The translations under genes and the position numbers were made by a program. From Nocardioides sp. REDSEA-S33_B3 (lineage in GTDB: Bacteria; Actinomycetota; Actinomycetes; Propionibacteriales; Nocardioidaceae), in contig LUPK01000032.1 in NCBI GenBank assembly GCA_001627335.1, forward strand, positions 1 through 64,000: 64,000 nucleotides of DNA. Reading direction: 5' to 3'. Each line of letters starts with the position of its first letter. The first letter of the stretch is position 1. Positions 48,431-56,445 of the stretch are shown here, one piece after another. Under the pieces are notes generated by a model. It did not search any database. It was not told where the DNA came from and worked only from the letters and a program-made list of their open reading frames with translations.

Positions 48431-48772
48431 CTATCCGGGGGGCCAGGTCAGGTCGCGACCGGCGAGCACGTGCAGGTGGGTGTGGAAGACGGTCTGGCCG
48501 GCCTTCGCGCCGGTGTTGAACACCAGCCGGTAGCCGTCCTCGTGGCCCTCGGCGGTCGCGACCGCGTGACCGGCATCGATGAGCTCGGCCATCGCCACCG
48601 GGTCACCCACCGCGAGCTCGCCGGCGTTGGCGAAGTGCGCCTTGGGCACGACCAGCACGTGGGTCGGCGCCTGCGGGTTGATGTCACGGAACGCGACAGT
48701 GCGCTCGGTGACGTGCACGACCTCGGCCGGCACCTCGTCGGCCACGATCTTGCAGAACAAGCAGTCGGACAT
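48431..48772 (-). CDS. HIT-family nucleotide hydrolase
   Basis: A 113-residue histidine-triad protein. The active-site motif HTHLHVLAG gives H97, H99 and H101; the N-terminal CLFCKIV has the zinc-type cysteines of HinT-like proteins. It would hydrolyse nucleoside phosphoramidates or dinucleotides. ATG 48772 is preceded by GGAAGGGAG. Gene order rsmE-HIT-phoH is common in actinobacteria. Confidence 0.93.
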   Translation of the reverse strand: MSDCLFCKIVADEVPAEVVHVTERTVAFRDINPQAPTHVLVVPKAHFANAGELAVGDPVAMAELIDAGHAVATAEGHEDGYRLVFNTGAKAGQTVFHTHLHVLAGRDLTWPPG

Positions 48773-48854
48773 GGGTCTCCCTTCCCCCCGCCGATCATCG
48801 CACGCGCGACACACGACGGAACCTGGAACGCGGATCGGACGTCCCAAGGGCATC

Positions 48855-49775
48855 ATGGACACCATGCGCACCACTCCACGACCCGTCCGCACCTTGGCCG
48901 CCCTGGCGGTCGGGGTCCTGCTGACCACCTCCGCGTGCGGTGGTGACGACAGCGCGACCGACCCGGTCGCCGCGGACCGCTCGGAGTCGCCCACGGCCGC
49001 GGCGTCGCCCTCGGAGCCCGCGCCCAGCGACGTACCGTCCGAGGAGCCGGCGCCCGCAGGGGCGGTGCCGGTCTACTACGTCGGCGACACCGGCGTCGGA
49101 CCGCGGTTGTTCCGCGAGTTCCGCCGGGTCAGCGGCGAGCCGGCGCTCGGCGCGGCCGAGATGGCCGCCTCCGGTGAGCCCGCGGACCCGGACTACCGCT
49201 CGCTCTTCCCCGGCGGCGGCGGCTTCGACGCCGTCGACCACTCCGGCGGCACGATCGCGGTGAGCCTGTCCGACGAGACCTGGGTCGACCGCCCCTCGGG
49301 CATGGCCGGCGCCGAGGCCGAGCTGGCCCTGCAGGCCCTGGTGCACACCGTCCAGGGCGCGCTGCAGTCGCGCGACCCCGTCAGCGTGACCTCACCGTCC
49401 GGCGCCACGACGCTGTTCGGCGTCGAGACCTCCGACGGCGTCGACAACGCCGACCCCTTCGACGTGCTCAACCTGGTGAGCATCACCGCCCCCGAGCAGG
49501 GCGCGTCGGTCTCCGGCACCTTCACCGCCAGCGGGGTCGCGTCCTCCTTCGAGGCCACCGTCCCCTGGGAGGTGCGCGACGGCTCCGACGCCGTCGTCGC
49601 CCGCGGCTTCGCGACCGCCGAGGGGTGGATGGACGCGCTCTACCCGTGGGAGACCGAGGTGGACGTCTCCGACCTGGCCCCGGGCACCTACACCTTCATC
49701 GCCATGACCGACGACCCCTCGGGTGGCGAGGGCAACCCGCCGATGTTCGACACCAAGGAGATCACCGTCGGCTGA
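48855..49775 (+). CDS. GerMN / Gmad2-domain lipoprotein
   Basis: A 306-residue lipoprotein (lipobox LLTTSACGG). An acidic Ala/Ser/Pro linker is followed by a GerMN-like domain (about 70-200: VPVYYVGDTGVGPRLFREFR and LALQALVHTVQGA) and a C-terminal Gmad2 immunoglobulin-like domain (about 213-306: ITAPEQGASVSGTF and VDVSDLAPGTYTFIAMTDDP). These domains occur in spore-germination and cell-envelope lipoproteins; Nocardioides does not sporulate, so an envelope role is likelier. ATG 48855 has AAGGG close upstream; ATG 48864 is an alternative. Three 51-bp repeats follow the stop. Confidence 0.82.
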   Translation: MDTMRTTPRPVRTLAALAVGVLLTTSACGGDDSATDPVAADRSESPTAAASPSEPAPSDVPSEEPAPAGAVPVYYVGDTGVGPRLFREFRRVSGEPALGAAEMAASGEPADPDYRSLFPGGGGFDAVDHSGGTIAVSLSDETWVDRPSGMAGAEAELALQALVHTVQGALQSRDPVSVTSPSGATTLFGVETSDGVDNADPFDVLNLVSITAPEQGASVSGTFTASGVASSFEATVPWEVRDGSDAVVARGFATAEGWMDALYPWETEVDVSDLAPGTYTFIAMTDDPSGGEGNPPMFDTKEITVG

Positions 49776-49785
49776 GCCCTCGAGG

Positions 49786-49978
49786 GCGGTGGGCAGTCAA
49801 CCGTCCGGGCAGTCCGTTCGGTTCCTGAGCCACCGCCCCGGCACGTCCGGCGCGGGCGGTGAGTGTTGAACCGAACGGGGATCCGATTCGGTTGAAGGCT
49901 CACCGCTCCCCTGACCGACCGCCGTAGGCGGTGAGCAGGCAACCGATCGACAGCCGGATTCGGTTGCGCACTCACCGC
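49786..49978. repeat. array of three 51-bp palindromic repeats
   Basis: Copies at 49786-49836, 49856-49906 and 49928-49978 are each exactly 51 bp, with starts 70 and 72 bp apart. All follow GCGGTGRG-N5-AACCG...CGGTT-N5-SYCACCGC: an outer 8-bp arm, a variable 5-nt spacer, an inner 5- to 7-bp arm and a central loop. The spacers and loops differ completely while the arms are kept; in copy 1 an arm change (G for A) is matched by C for T in the partner. The array fills the 213-bp gap between convergent stop codons. It looks like a REP-type or structured-RNA element. Confidence 0.85.
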
Positions 49979-49988
49979 TCCCGCGAGA

Positions 49989-50729
49989 TCAGCCCCAGCG
50001 GGAGGTCCGCGAGAGCAGGGCCGCCACGGCAGCCACGCCCGCGGTGGAGGTGCGCAGCACCTCGGAGCCCAGCCGGACCGAGGTGGCGCCGGCGGCCGTG
50101 AACGCGTCGAGCTCCTCGGGAGCGATGCCACCCTCGGGCCCGACCACGAGCAGCAGCGACCCCGTGGCCGGCACCTCGAGCCCGGCCAGCGTCGTGGTGG
50201 CGTCCTCGTGCAGTACGACGGCGAGGTCGGCGGCGGCGACGAGCTCGGCCACCCGGGGGGTGCCGGCCATCGGGTCGACCACCGGGTGCCAGGTGCGCCG
50301 GGCCTGCTTGGCGGCCTCGCGGGCGGTGGAACGCCACTTGGCCAGGCCCTTCTCGGCCCGCTCCCCCTTCCAGACCGCCACGGAGCGGGACGCGGCCCAC
50401 GGCACGACCCGGCCGACGCCGACCTCGGTCAGCACCTCGACCGCGAGCTCGCCCCGGTCACCCTTGGGAAGCGCCTGCACGACCGTGACCGACGGTGCGG
50501 GCTCGGGGTCGCGCGTGGCCTCGTGCACGCTGACGTCGAGGGTGCGCTTGCCGGTGGCGGCGACCTCGCCGAGCACCGACCGGCCCAGCCCGTCGGTCAG
50601 CACGAGCCGCTCCCCCACCCGCAGGCGTCGTACGGCGACGGCGTGGTGCGCCTCGTCGCCCTCGACGACCACCGTGGCACCCGCGGTCACGCCCTCCAGC
50701 GAGGGCACGAGGTGGACCGGGAGCGACAT
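49989..50729 (-). CDS. rsmE: 16S rRNA (uracil-1498-N3) methyltransferase
   Basis: A 246-residue SPOUT methyltransferase that modifies U1498 of 16S rRNA. It has an N-terminal PUA-like domain (about 1-70) and the C-terminal knot with LLLVVGPEGGIAPEELDAF and LGSEVLRTSTAGVAAVAAL, the SAM-binding loops. Length is normal. It lies 4 bp downstream of dnaJ on the same strand, the conserved hrcA-dnaJ-rsmE order. Confidence 0.95.
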   Translation of the reverse strand: MSLPVHLVPSLEGVTAGATVVVEGDEAHHAVAVRRLRVGERLVLTDGLGRSVLGEVAATGKRTLDVSVHEATRDPEPAPSVTVVQALPKGDRGELAVEVLTEVGVGRVVPWAASRSVAVWKGERAEKGLAKWRSTAREAAKQARRTWHPVVDPMAGTPRVAELVAAADLAVVLHEDATTTLAGLEVPATGSLLLVVGPEGGIAPEELDAFTAAGATSVRLGSEVLRTSTAGVAAVAALLSRTSRWG

Positions 50730-50733
50730 CGGC

Positions 50734-51909
50734 TCAGTGGTTGAACGCGTCGCGGAGGCGACCGAAGACCGACTTGGCGCCCGGCTTGACCGAGCCCTCC
50801 GGAGACTCCTCGCCGCGGATCGCCGCCAGCTCGTGCAGCAGCTCCTCCTGCCGGGCGTCGAGGCGCGTCGGGGTCTCGACCGCGATCGTGACGACCAGGT
50901 CGCCGCGACCGCCGCGCAGACCGGGCACGCCGCGTCCGCGCAGCACCTGCTCGGTGCCGGACTGGGTGCCGGGCCGGATGTCGAGCTCGAAGGAGGTCTC
51001 GAGGTCGGTGACCTGCTCGGACCCCTCGACGACGTCGGCCTCCAGCGTGGGCATCTCGATCGTGGTGCCGAGCGCCGCGGCCGTCATCGGGACCGTCACG
51101 GTGCAGTGCAGGTCGTCGCCCTGGCGCTTGAAGACCGGGTGCGCCGCCACGTGGATCTCGACGTAGAGGTCGCCGGCCGGACCGCCGCCGGGGCCGACCT
51201 CGCCCTGCTCGGCGAGCTGGACGCGGGTGCCGGTGTCGACGCCCGCGGGGATCTTCACGGTCAGGCTGCGGCGTGACCGGACCCGGCCGTCGCCGGAGCA
51301 CTCGCGGCACGGGTCGGGGATCACGCTGCCGAAGCCGCGGCACGCGGCGCACGGACGCAGCGTGCGGATCTCGCCGAGGAACGAGCGCTGCACGTGGGCG
51401 ACCTCACCCTGGCCGCGACAGGTCTCGCAGGGCACCGCGTGCGAGCCGGGAGCAGCACCCTCGCCGGCGCACGCCGAGCAGGTGACCGCGGTGTCGACCT
51501 TGATCTCGCGCGAGACGCCGAAGGCGGCCTCGGCCAGGTCGATCTCCAGCCGGATCAGCGCGTCCTGCCCGCGGCGTACGCGCGGACGCGGACCACGGCC
51601 CGTGCCAGTGCCCTGACCACCGCCTCCGAAGAAGGCGTCCATGATGTCGGTGAAGGAAAACCCGGCACCCTGGCCGAAACCACCCGCCCCGCCCCCGAAC
51701 GGGTCGCCGCCGCGGTCGTAGGCCGCGCGCTTCTGCGGGTCGCTGAGCACCTCGTAGGCGCGGGAGACCTCGCCGAACTTCTCCTGCGCGGCGGGGTCGG
51801 GGTTGACGTCGGGGTGGTACTGCCGCGCGAGTCGCCGGTAGGCCTTCTTCAGCTCGGCGTCGTCGGCGTCACGGGAGACCCCGAGGATGTCGTAGAGGTC
51901 CTGGCTCAC
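50734..51909 (-). CDS. dnaJ: molecular chaperone DnaJ
   Basis: A 391-residue type I J-protein (the actinobacterial DnaJ2 type). The J domain contains HPD at 32-34; a Gly/Phe-rich linker (about 70-100) follows. Four CxxCxGxG zinc motifs ([32 protein letters not shown]) precede the C-terminal substrate-binding beta domains. It stimulates DnaK ATPase and delivers substrates. Downstream of hrcA, it is likely under CIRCE/HrcA control. Confidence 0.97.
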   Translation of the reverse strand: MSQDLYDILGVSRDADDAELKKAYRRLARQYHPDVNPDPAAQEKFGEVSRAYEVLSDPQKRAAYDRGGDPFGGGAGGFGQGAGFSFTDIMDAFFGGGGQGTGTGRGPRPRVRRGQDALIRLEIDLAEAAFGVSREIKVDTAVTCSACAGEGAAPGSHAVPCETCRGQGEVAHVQRSFLGEIRTLRPCAACRGFGSVIPDPCRECSGDGRVRSRRSLTVKIPAGVDTGTRVQLAEQGEVGPGGGPAGDLYVEIHVAAHPVFKRQGDDLHCTVTVPMTAAALGTTIEMPTLEADVVEGSEQVTDLETSFELDIRPGTQSGTEQVLRGRGVPGLRGGRGDLVVTIAVETPTRLDARQEELLHELAAIRGEESPEGSVKPGAKSVFGRLRDAFNH

Positions 51910-51994
51910 TGCGGTCGCTTCCTCGTCTTCTGTGCTGGTCGTCAGCTGGTCTGCGGCTGGTCGTCGGCTGGTCTGCGGGTGCGGGACGGGCGGC

Positions 51995-53026
51995 TCAGGC
52001 CTCGTCGAGGATCCGGGTCACGTAGCGGGCGACGGCGCGTACCGCAGCCATCGTCCCGGGGTAGTCCATGCGGGTCGGGCCCACGATGCCCAGGGTGGCC
52101 AGCGACTGGTCCTCGGGGCCGTAGCCCGTCGACACCACGCTGGTCGAGGCGAGCTCCTCGTAGGGGCCCTCGGCGCCGATCCGGACGGTCACCATGCCGC
52201 TGGACCCGGCCTCCCCGAGGAGCTTGAGCAGCACGACGTGCTCCTCCAGCGCCTCGAGCAGGGGGCGTACGGCGGAGTCGAAGCTGTCGCCGTAGCGGGC
52301 GAGGTTCGCCGCGCCCCCGACCGCCACCCGGTGGTCGGAGCGGTGGTCGCTCATCGCCTCGCAGAGCGCCTCGACCACGGCCCCGGTGGCCTCCGCGCCG
52401 GGCTGGGCCGCGGCGTCGTCGGCGGGCACCAGGGCGCGCAGCCCCGCCACGGCGTCGGCGATCCGCTGGCCGGTGGCGACCAGCAGCAGCCGGCTGCGCA
52501 ACGTGGCGAGGTCGTCGTCGGCCAGCGGGGAGGAGAGCTCCACGAGGCGCTGCTCGACGCGCCCGGTGCTGAGGATCAGCACCACGAGCAGCCGCTCGGG
52601 GGTGAGCGCCACGAGCTCGACGTGCCGGACGGTCGAGGAGGAGAGCGTGGGGTACTGCACGACGGCGACCTGGCGGGTCAGCTGCGAGAGCAGCCGCACC
52701 GAGCGCTGGACCACGTCGTCGAGGTCGACCGCGCCGTCGAGGAAGCTGGAGATGGCGCGCTTCTCGGCCGAGGAGAGCGGCTTGACCGTGGTGAGGCGGT
52801 CGACGAACATCCGGTAGCCCTTGTCGGTGGGCACCCGCCCGGCGCTGGTGTGGGGCTGGGTGATGTAGCCCTCCTCCTCCAGCACCGCCATGTCGTTGCG
52901 CACGGTGGCCGGGGACACGCCCAGCCCGTGCCGCTCCACGAGCGCCTTGGAGCCGACCGGCTCCTCGGTCGAGACGTAGTCCTCCACGATCGCGCGGAGC
53001 ACGGCGAGTCGACGGTCCTCCTGCAC
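51995..53026 (-). CDS. hrcA: heat-inducible transcription repressor HrcA
   Basis: A 343-residue repressor of heat-shock genes. It has an N-terminal winged helix ([20 protein letters not shown]), then a GAF-like and inserted dimerisation domain. I start at GTG 53026 ([10 protein letters not shown]), since GGAGG lies 7 nt upstream and this is the usual HrcA N-terminus; a longer frame begins inside the CIRCE element. The CIRCE operator just upstream indicates autoregulation of the hrcA-dnaJ-rsmE unit. Confidence 0.95.
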   Translation of the reverse strand: MQEDRRLAVLRAIVEDYVSTEEPVGSKALVERHGLGVSPATVRNDMAVLEEEGYITQPHTSAGRVPTDKGYRMFVDRLTTVKPLSSAEKRAISSFLDGAVDLDDVVQRSVRLLSQLTRQVAVVQYPTLSSSTVRHVELVALTPERLLVVLILSTGRVEQRLVELSSPLADDDLATLRSRLLLVATGQRIADAVAGLRALVPADDAAAQPGAEATGAVVEALCEAMSDHRSDHRVAVGGAANLARYGDSFDSAVRPLLEALEEHVVLLKLLGEAGSSGMVTVRIGAEGPYEELASTSVVSTGYGPEDQSLATLGIVGPTRMDYPGTMAAVRAVARYVTRILDEA

Positions 53027-53071
53027 GCCCCACCTCCGGATCCCCTGGTCGTTCGAGCTCGGGCTCGAACC

Positions 53072-53096
53072 TGGCACTCGATCTCAGTGAGTGCCA
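53072..53096. promoter_or_regulatory. CIRCE operator (HrcA binding site)
   Basis: TGGCACTC-N9-GAGTGCCA is a perfect 8-bp inverted repeat with the diagnostic 9-bp spacer of CIRCE (TTAGCACTC-N9-GAGTGCTAA). It lies 46 bp upstream of the hrcA start on the opposite side from the DUF2470 gene, and marks HrcA autoregulation. Confidence 0.95.
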
Positions 53097-53139
53097 ACTC
53101 TACAAGCCCCGCGAGCCGACCCTTGGCACCCGTCGTGAG

Positions 53140-53158
53140 TGAGGTTAGGCTTGCCTCA
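53140..53158 (+). promoter_or_regulatory. iron box (DtxR/IdeR-type) in DUF2470 promoter
   Basis: TGAGGTTAGGCTTGCCTCA matches the DtxR/IdeR consensus TTAGGTTAGGCTAACCTAA at 15 of 19 positions. The box overlaps a TAGGCT -10-like hexamer (53146-53151) 25 bp upstream of the start codon, so iron-loaded regulator would block transcription. Confidence 0.75.
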
Positions 53159-53176
53159 CTTCGACCGGAGGTCCTC

Positions 53177-53893
53177 ATGCCCCTGCTCCGCCCCCGCGCC
53201 CAGCGCGACCCCTCGCCCATGGCCGCCCGGGCGCGCTCGGCGCTGGCCTGCCCGTCCGGTGCCGACCTGCGCGGCCACGACGACGCCCCGCTGCTCGACG
53301 CGGAGGTCGTGTCACTGACCGACGACGGGGGCCGGCCCACCCTGCTGTGCACCCCGACCTCGCCGCTGCTCACGCACGCGGCGCGGCGCGACGTGGTCCG
53401 GCTGCGCGTCACCAGCGGCGTGCGCGGGTCGACGAGCGACGAGGACGGCGCCCTGGACGTGCTCGAGGTCTCCGGGCGACTGGTGCTCGGCGGCTCCGAG
53501 GGCTGTGGCCGCTGTCCCGAGGAGCATCGCCTGGTGGTGCTCGAGCCGGCCGCGGTCACGCTGCGGGTCCAGGGCCGCACCGTGCCCGTGCCGGTGGAGG
53601 ACTTCCTGGGCACCGAGCACGCACTCAACCGGGGCTACCTCCAGCGGGCCGCCGAGCACGCCACCGCGTGCCACGGCGAGGAGCTGCGCCGCGTCGTCGC
53701 CCGGCTCACGGGCTGCCCTCCGGGTCGCCTGGCGGCCGCGTCGCTCGCGGGCCTGGGCGTGGACGGGGTGGAGCTGCGGTGGGTCGACACCGACGGCGCG
53801 CACGCGCAGCGGCTCGTCTTCGACCCGCCGGCCACCGACGCCGCCTCCCTGGGACGGCTGCTGCGCGAGCACCTGGACCCGGGCATCTGCTGA
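53177..53893 (+). CDS. DUF2470-domain protein, iron-regulated
   Basis: A 238-residue protein combining a split-barrel (PNPOx-like) N-terminal region (about 15-130, with LLCTPTSPLLTHAARRDVVRL) and a C-terminal DUF2470 domain (about 150-238: AEHATACHGEELRRVV and GVDGVELRWVDTDGAHAQR). Related proteins in the HugZ/HutZ family bind or degrade heme, and DUF2470 proteins are often near heme genes. An iron box in the promoter fits a role in iron or heme use. Start ATG 53177 is set by GGAGG at 53167-53171. Confidence 0.82.
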   Translation: MPLLRPRAQRDPSPMAARARSALACPSGADLRGHDDAPLLDAEVVSLTDDGGRPTLLCTPTSPLLTHAARRDVVRLRVTSGVRGSTSDEDGALDVLEVSGRLVLGGSEGCGRCPEEHRLVVLEPAAVTLRVQGRTVPVPVEDFLGTEHALNRGYLQRAAEHATACHGEELRRVVARLTGCPPGRLAAASLAGLGVDGVELRWVDTDGAHAQRLVFDPPATDAASLGRLLREHLDPGIC

Positions 53894-53925
53894 GGGCGCC
53901 CGGGACGCTCCTGGCGGGGTGTTCC

Positions 53926-53931
53926 TAGGCT
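53926..53931 (+). promoter_or_regulatory. probable leaderless -10 element
   Basis: TAGGCT followed by 8 nt and the ATG of the metallo-beta-lactamase-fold hydrolase; no ribosome binding site is visible. Confidence 0.5.
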
Positions 53932-53939
53932 GGGCACCC

Positions 53940-54797
53940 ATGAGCACCTCCCCCGCCACCCTCACCGAGGTCGCCGACCGCGTCTGGGTGGCCCGGCACC
54001 CCTGGTTCGACGTCAGCACGACCGTCGTCGGCGGGGAGCGGGGGCTGGTCGTCGTCGACACGCACGTCTCCACCCGCGTCGGCCGTGAGCTCGTCGAGTC
54101 CGCGCGGTCGCTCGGCGCCGGGGACGTGATCGGCGTCGTCGCGACGCACGCCCACCACGACCACGTGCTCGGCACCGCGGCGTTCCGCGAGGCCTTCGGG
54201 GAGGCGCTGCCCGTCCACGCCCACGAGTCCTGCGTGGACGAGCTGCGACGGTGGGCCGCCGACCGCCCGGCGTACGATGGCGAGGAGCCGGTGCCCGGCG
54301 AGGTCGACGCCAGCCCGGTGGTCCTGCCGGACCGGACCTTCTCCTCCGCCGCCGTGGTCGACCTCGGCGACCGGGTCCTGGAGCTGGTGCACCCCGGCCG
54401 GGCGCACACCTCCGGCGACCTCGTGGTCCGCGTGGCCGACGCCGACGTGCTCGTGGCCGGGGACCTGGTCGAGGAGTCCGGGCCGCCGGCGTACGGGCCC
54501 GACTCCTTCCCGATGGAGTGGCCGCTGGCGCTCGACGTGTGCCTGCAGCTGTGCACCGACCGCACCGTCGTGGTGCCCGGGCACGGCGCGCCCGTCGACC
54601 GGGCCTTCGTCATGGACCAGCGGGCCGACATCGGCGTGGTCGCGGAGACCATCCGCGACCTCGCCGGTCGTGGCGTCCGGGTCGAGCAGGCGCTGGAGGT
54701 CGGCGACTGGCCGCTCGATCGCGGCGCCCTGGTGCACGCGGTCGCGCGCGGCTACGAGCACCTCCCGGCCAGCCAGAAGCGGCTGCCCCTGCTGTAG
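53940..54797 (+). CDS. MBL-fold metallo-hydrolase
   Basis: A 285-residue metallo-beta-lactamase-fold hydrolase. THAHHDHVLG is the HxHxDH zinc motif, HPGRAHTSGD supplies the third-site His, LVAGDLVEE the bridging Asp, and VVPGHGAPVD the final His. This is a complete two-metal site. Such proteins cleave thioesters, lactones or phosphodiesters; the substrate is not evident. ATG 53940 was chosen by its 8-nt spacing from TAGGCT and the normal N-terminus. A GC hairpin terminator follows. Confidence 0.88.
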   Translation: MSTSPATLTEVADRVWVARHPWFDVSTTVVGGERGLVVVDTHVSTRVGRELVESARSLGAGDVIGVVATHAHHDHVLGTAAFREAFGEALPVHAHESCVDELRRWAADRPAYDGEEPVPGEVDASPVVLPDRTFSSAAVVDLGDRVLELVHPGRAHTSGDLVVRVADADVLVAGDLVEESGPPAYGPDSFPMEWPLALDVCLQLCTDRTVVVPGHGAPVDRAFVMDQRADIGVVAETIRDLAGRGVRVEQALEVGDWPLDRGALVHAVARGYEHLPASQKRLPLL

Positions 54798-54802
54798 CCC
54801 CA

Positions 54803-54820
54803 CACCCCCTCGCGGGGGTG
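54803..54820 (+). terminator. GC hairpin after the MBL-fold gene
   Basis: CACCCCC (54803-54809), loop TCGC, and GGGGGTG (54814-54820) form a 7-bp stem 6 bp after the stop codon. Actinobacterial terminators often lack a T-tract, as here. Confidence 0.55.
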
Positions 54821-54843
54821 AGGCCGGGCACCGGGCGCCGACC

Positions 54844-54849
54844 TAGCGT
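54844..54849 (+). promoter_or_regulatory. probable leaderless -10 element
   Basis: TAGCGT followed by 6 nt and the ATG of the small acidic protein gene. Confidence 0.45.
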
Positions 54850-54855
54850 CGGGAC

Positions 54856-55089
54856 ATGTCCGCGCACGAGCACGAGAACGAGAACACCGCCGGCATCCCC
54901 GACGAGCAGCTGCCGCCGGACCTGGTGGCCGGCGAGGACAACCCGCTGGCCGAGGGCCTCCCGGACGGCGAGGGCGAGGGGTTGCTCGAGGCAGGCAAGC
55001 CGGCCGAGGAGCCCTTGGACCCGGAGGCCCCCGCACACGCAGGGGACGACCGCGAGAAGCGGAGCGGTCCCGCGGAGGAGACGGACTGA
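54856..55089 (+). CDS. small acidic protein of unknown function
   Basis: A 77-residue, very acidic (about 25 Asp/Glu) and probably disordered protein without cysteines or membrane segments (SAHEHENENTAGIPDEQLPP at the start). I recognise no family. Its separate promoter-like TAGCGT and position between the MBL and DUF3097 genes support a real gene, but its function is unknown. Confidence 0.6.
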   Translation: MSAHEHENENTAGIPDEQLPPDLVAGEDNPLAEGLPDGEGEGLLEAGKPAEEPLDPEAPAHAGDDREKRSGPAEETD

Positions 55090-55162
55090 GCGGGTCCAGC
55101 TGATCGGGTCCAGGTCGGTCCGCCCGGCGGCGCGCCTGCCACGGGCGGCGGGACCGCGTTCC

Positions 55163-55168
55163 TAGCCT
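55163..55168 (+). promoter_or_regulatory. probable leaderless -10 element
   Basis: TAGCCT followed by 6 nt and the GTG start of the DUF3097 gene. Confidence 0.5.
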
Positions 55169-55174
55169 GGACCG

Positions 55175-56029
55175 GTGAACGACCGCTACGGAACCGACGT
55201 CCTCTCGACCGACTGGCGCGCCCCCAGGCGCGGGCGGGCCACGGAGGCCCCGGCCACCCTCGGCGAGGTCGTCGAGGAGGTCACCGCTGACTTCTGCGGC
55301 GAGATCGTCGCCGTCGACCGGGACCTGGACGTCCTCACCCTCGAGGACCGGCGCGGCCGTCGCCGGACGTTCCCCCTCGGCCCGGGCTTCCTGCTCGACG
55401 GCAAGCCGGTGATCCTCACCGCCCCCGTCACGCAGAAGGGCCCCGCGAAGCCGACACGGACGGCCTCGGGGTCCGTGGCGGTGGAGACGAGGGCCCGCGT
55501 GGCGCGGGCCAGCCGGATCTTCGTCGAGGGTCGCCACGACGCCGAGCTGGTGGAGAAGGTCTGGGGGGACGACCTCCGGGTGGAGGGCGTGGCCGTGGAG
55601 TACCTCGGCGGAGTCGACGACCTGGCCGACCACCTGCGCGACTTCCGCCCCGGACCGGGCCGGCGCGTCGGCGTCCTCGTCGACCACCTGGTCGCGGGGT
55701 CGAAGGAGAGCCGGATCGCCCAAGGCATCGCCCGCTCCCCCGTCGGGAAGCACGTCCTGATCGTGGGACACCCCTTCGTGGACGTCTGGCAGGCGGTCAA
55801 GCCCGACCGGCTGGGCCTGGAGGCCTGGCCGTCGATCCCGCGCAGCATCGAGTGGAAGAAGGGCGTGTGCCAGCACCTCGGCTGGCCGCACCGCGACCAG
55901 GCCGACATCGCCCGGGCCTGGAAGCAGGTGCTGGGCCGGGTGGGTTCCTTCGCCGACCTCGAGCCCGCCCTGCTGGGTAGGGTCGAGGAGCTGATCGACT
56001 TCGTCACCGCAGACCAGGGGGACCGATGA
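55175..56029 (+). CDS. DUF3097 protein with TOPRIM-like segment
   Basis: A 284-residue conserved actinobacterial protein (DUF3097). The N-terminal 110 residues include a small beta barrel-like region. FVEGRHDAELVEKVWG (about 116-131) and LVDHLVAGSKESR (about 168-180) resemble the conserved Glu and Asp motifs of TOPRIM domains, although the second Asp is replaced by His. Members are consistently near hemW, hrcA and dnaJ. A nucleic-acid function is plausible but unproven. Its stop overlaps the DUF4870 start (ATGA). Confidence 0.8.
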   Translation: MNDRYGTDVLSTDWRAPRRGRATEAPATLGEVVEEVTADFCGEIVAVDRDLDVLTLEDRRGRRRTFPLGPGFLLDGKPVILTAPVTQKGPAKPTRTASGSVAVETRARVARASRIFVEGRHDAELVEKVWGDDLRVEGVAVEYLGGVDDLADHLRDFRPGPGRRVGVLVDHLVAGSKESRIAQGIARSPVGKHVLIVGHPFVDVWQAVKPDRLGLEAWPSIPRSIEWKKGVCQHLGWPHRDQADIARAWKQVLGRVGSFADLEPALLGRVEELIDFVTADQGDR

Positions 56030-56439
56030 GCCAGGTGCCGCCGCAGGGCCCCGGACCGATGCCGGGACCGCCCGGGCCCGGTGGGTGGGGCAAGCCGCCG
56101 ATGTCCCCGTCGGAGGAGCGCACCTGGGGATCGGCCGCGCACTGGTCGGCCTTCGTGGCCGCCTTCGTGGCCCTGGCGTTCCTCGGCCCCCTGCTGGTGC
56201 TGCTGCTCAAGGGCAACGAGTCGGCCTACGTCCGGCGCCAGGCCGTGGAGTCGCTCAACTTCCAGATCTCGATGCTGATCTACGCCGTGGTCTCCGGCGT
56301 GCTGGTGCTGGTCCTGGTCGGCCTGCTGCTGCTCGTCGTGGTGGGCCTGGCGTGGGTGGTCTTCACCCTCATCGGCACGATCCGCTCGACCAACGGCGAG
56401 GAGTACCGCTACCCGCTCACCCTGCGCCTGGTCAGCTGA
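56026..56439 (+). CDS. DUF4870 membrane protein
   Basis: A 137-residue protein with a Pro/Gly-rich cytoplasmic N-terminus (about 1-27) and three membrane spans (about 40-60, 75-100 and 103-120). SEERTWGSAAHWSAF and SAYVRRQAVESLNFQIS are the conserved DUF4870 segments. Function unknown. It is coupled to DUF3097 by a 4-bp overlap and converges on hemW with 6 bp between stops. Confidence 0.88.
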   Translation: MSQVPPQGPGPMPGPPGPGGWGKPPMSPSEERTWGSAAHWSAFVAAFVALAFLGPLLVLLLKGNESAYVRRQAVESLNFQISMLIYAVVSGVLVLVLVGLLLLVVVGLAWVVFTLIGTIRSTNGEEYRYPLTLRLVS

Positions 56440-56445
56440 CCCGGC

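Noticed and set aside
49784..49988. CRISPR array
   Set aside because: There are only three units, they are internally palindromic, and the variable parts lie inside the palindromes. There are no uniform spacers and no cas genes.
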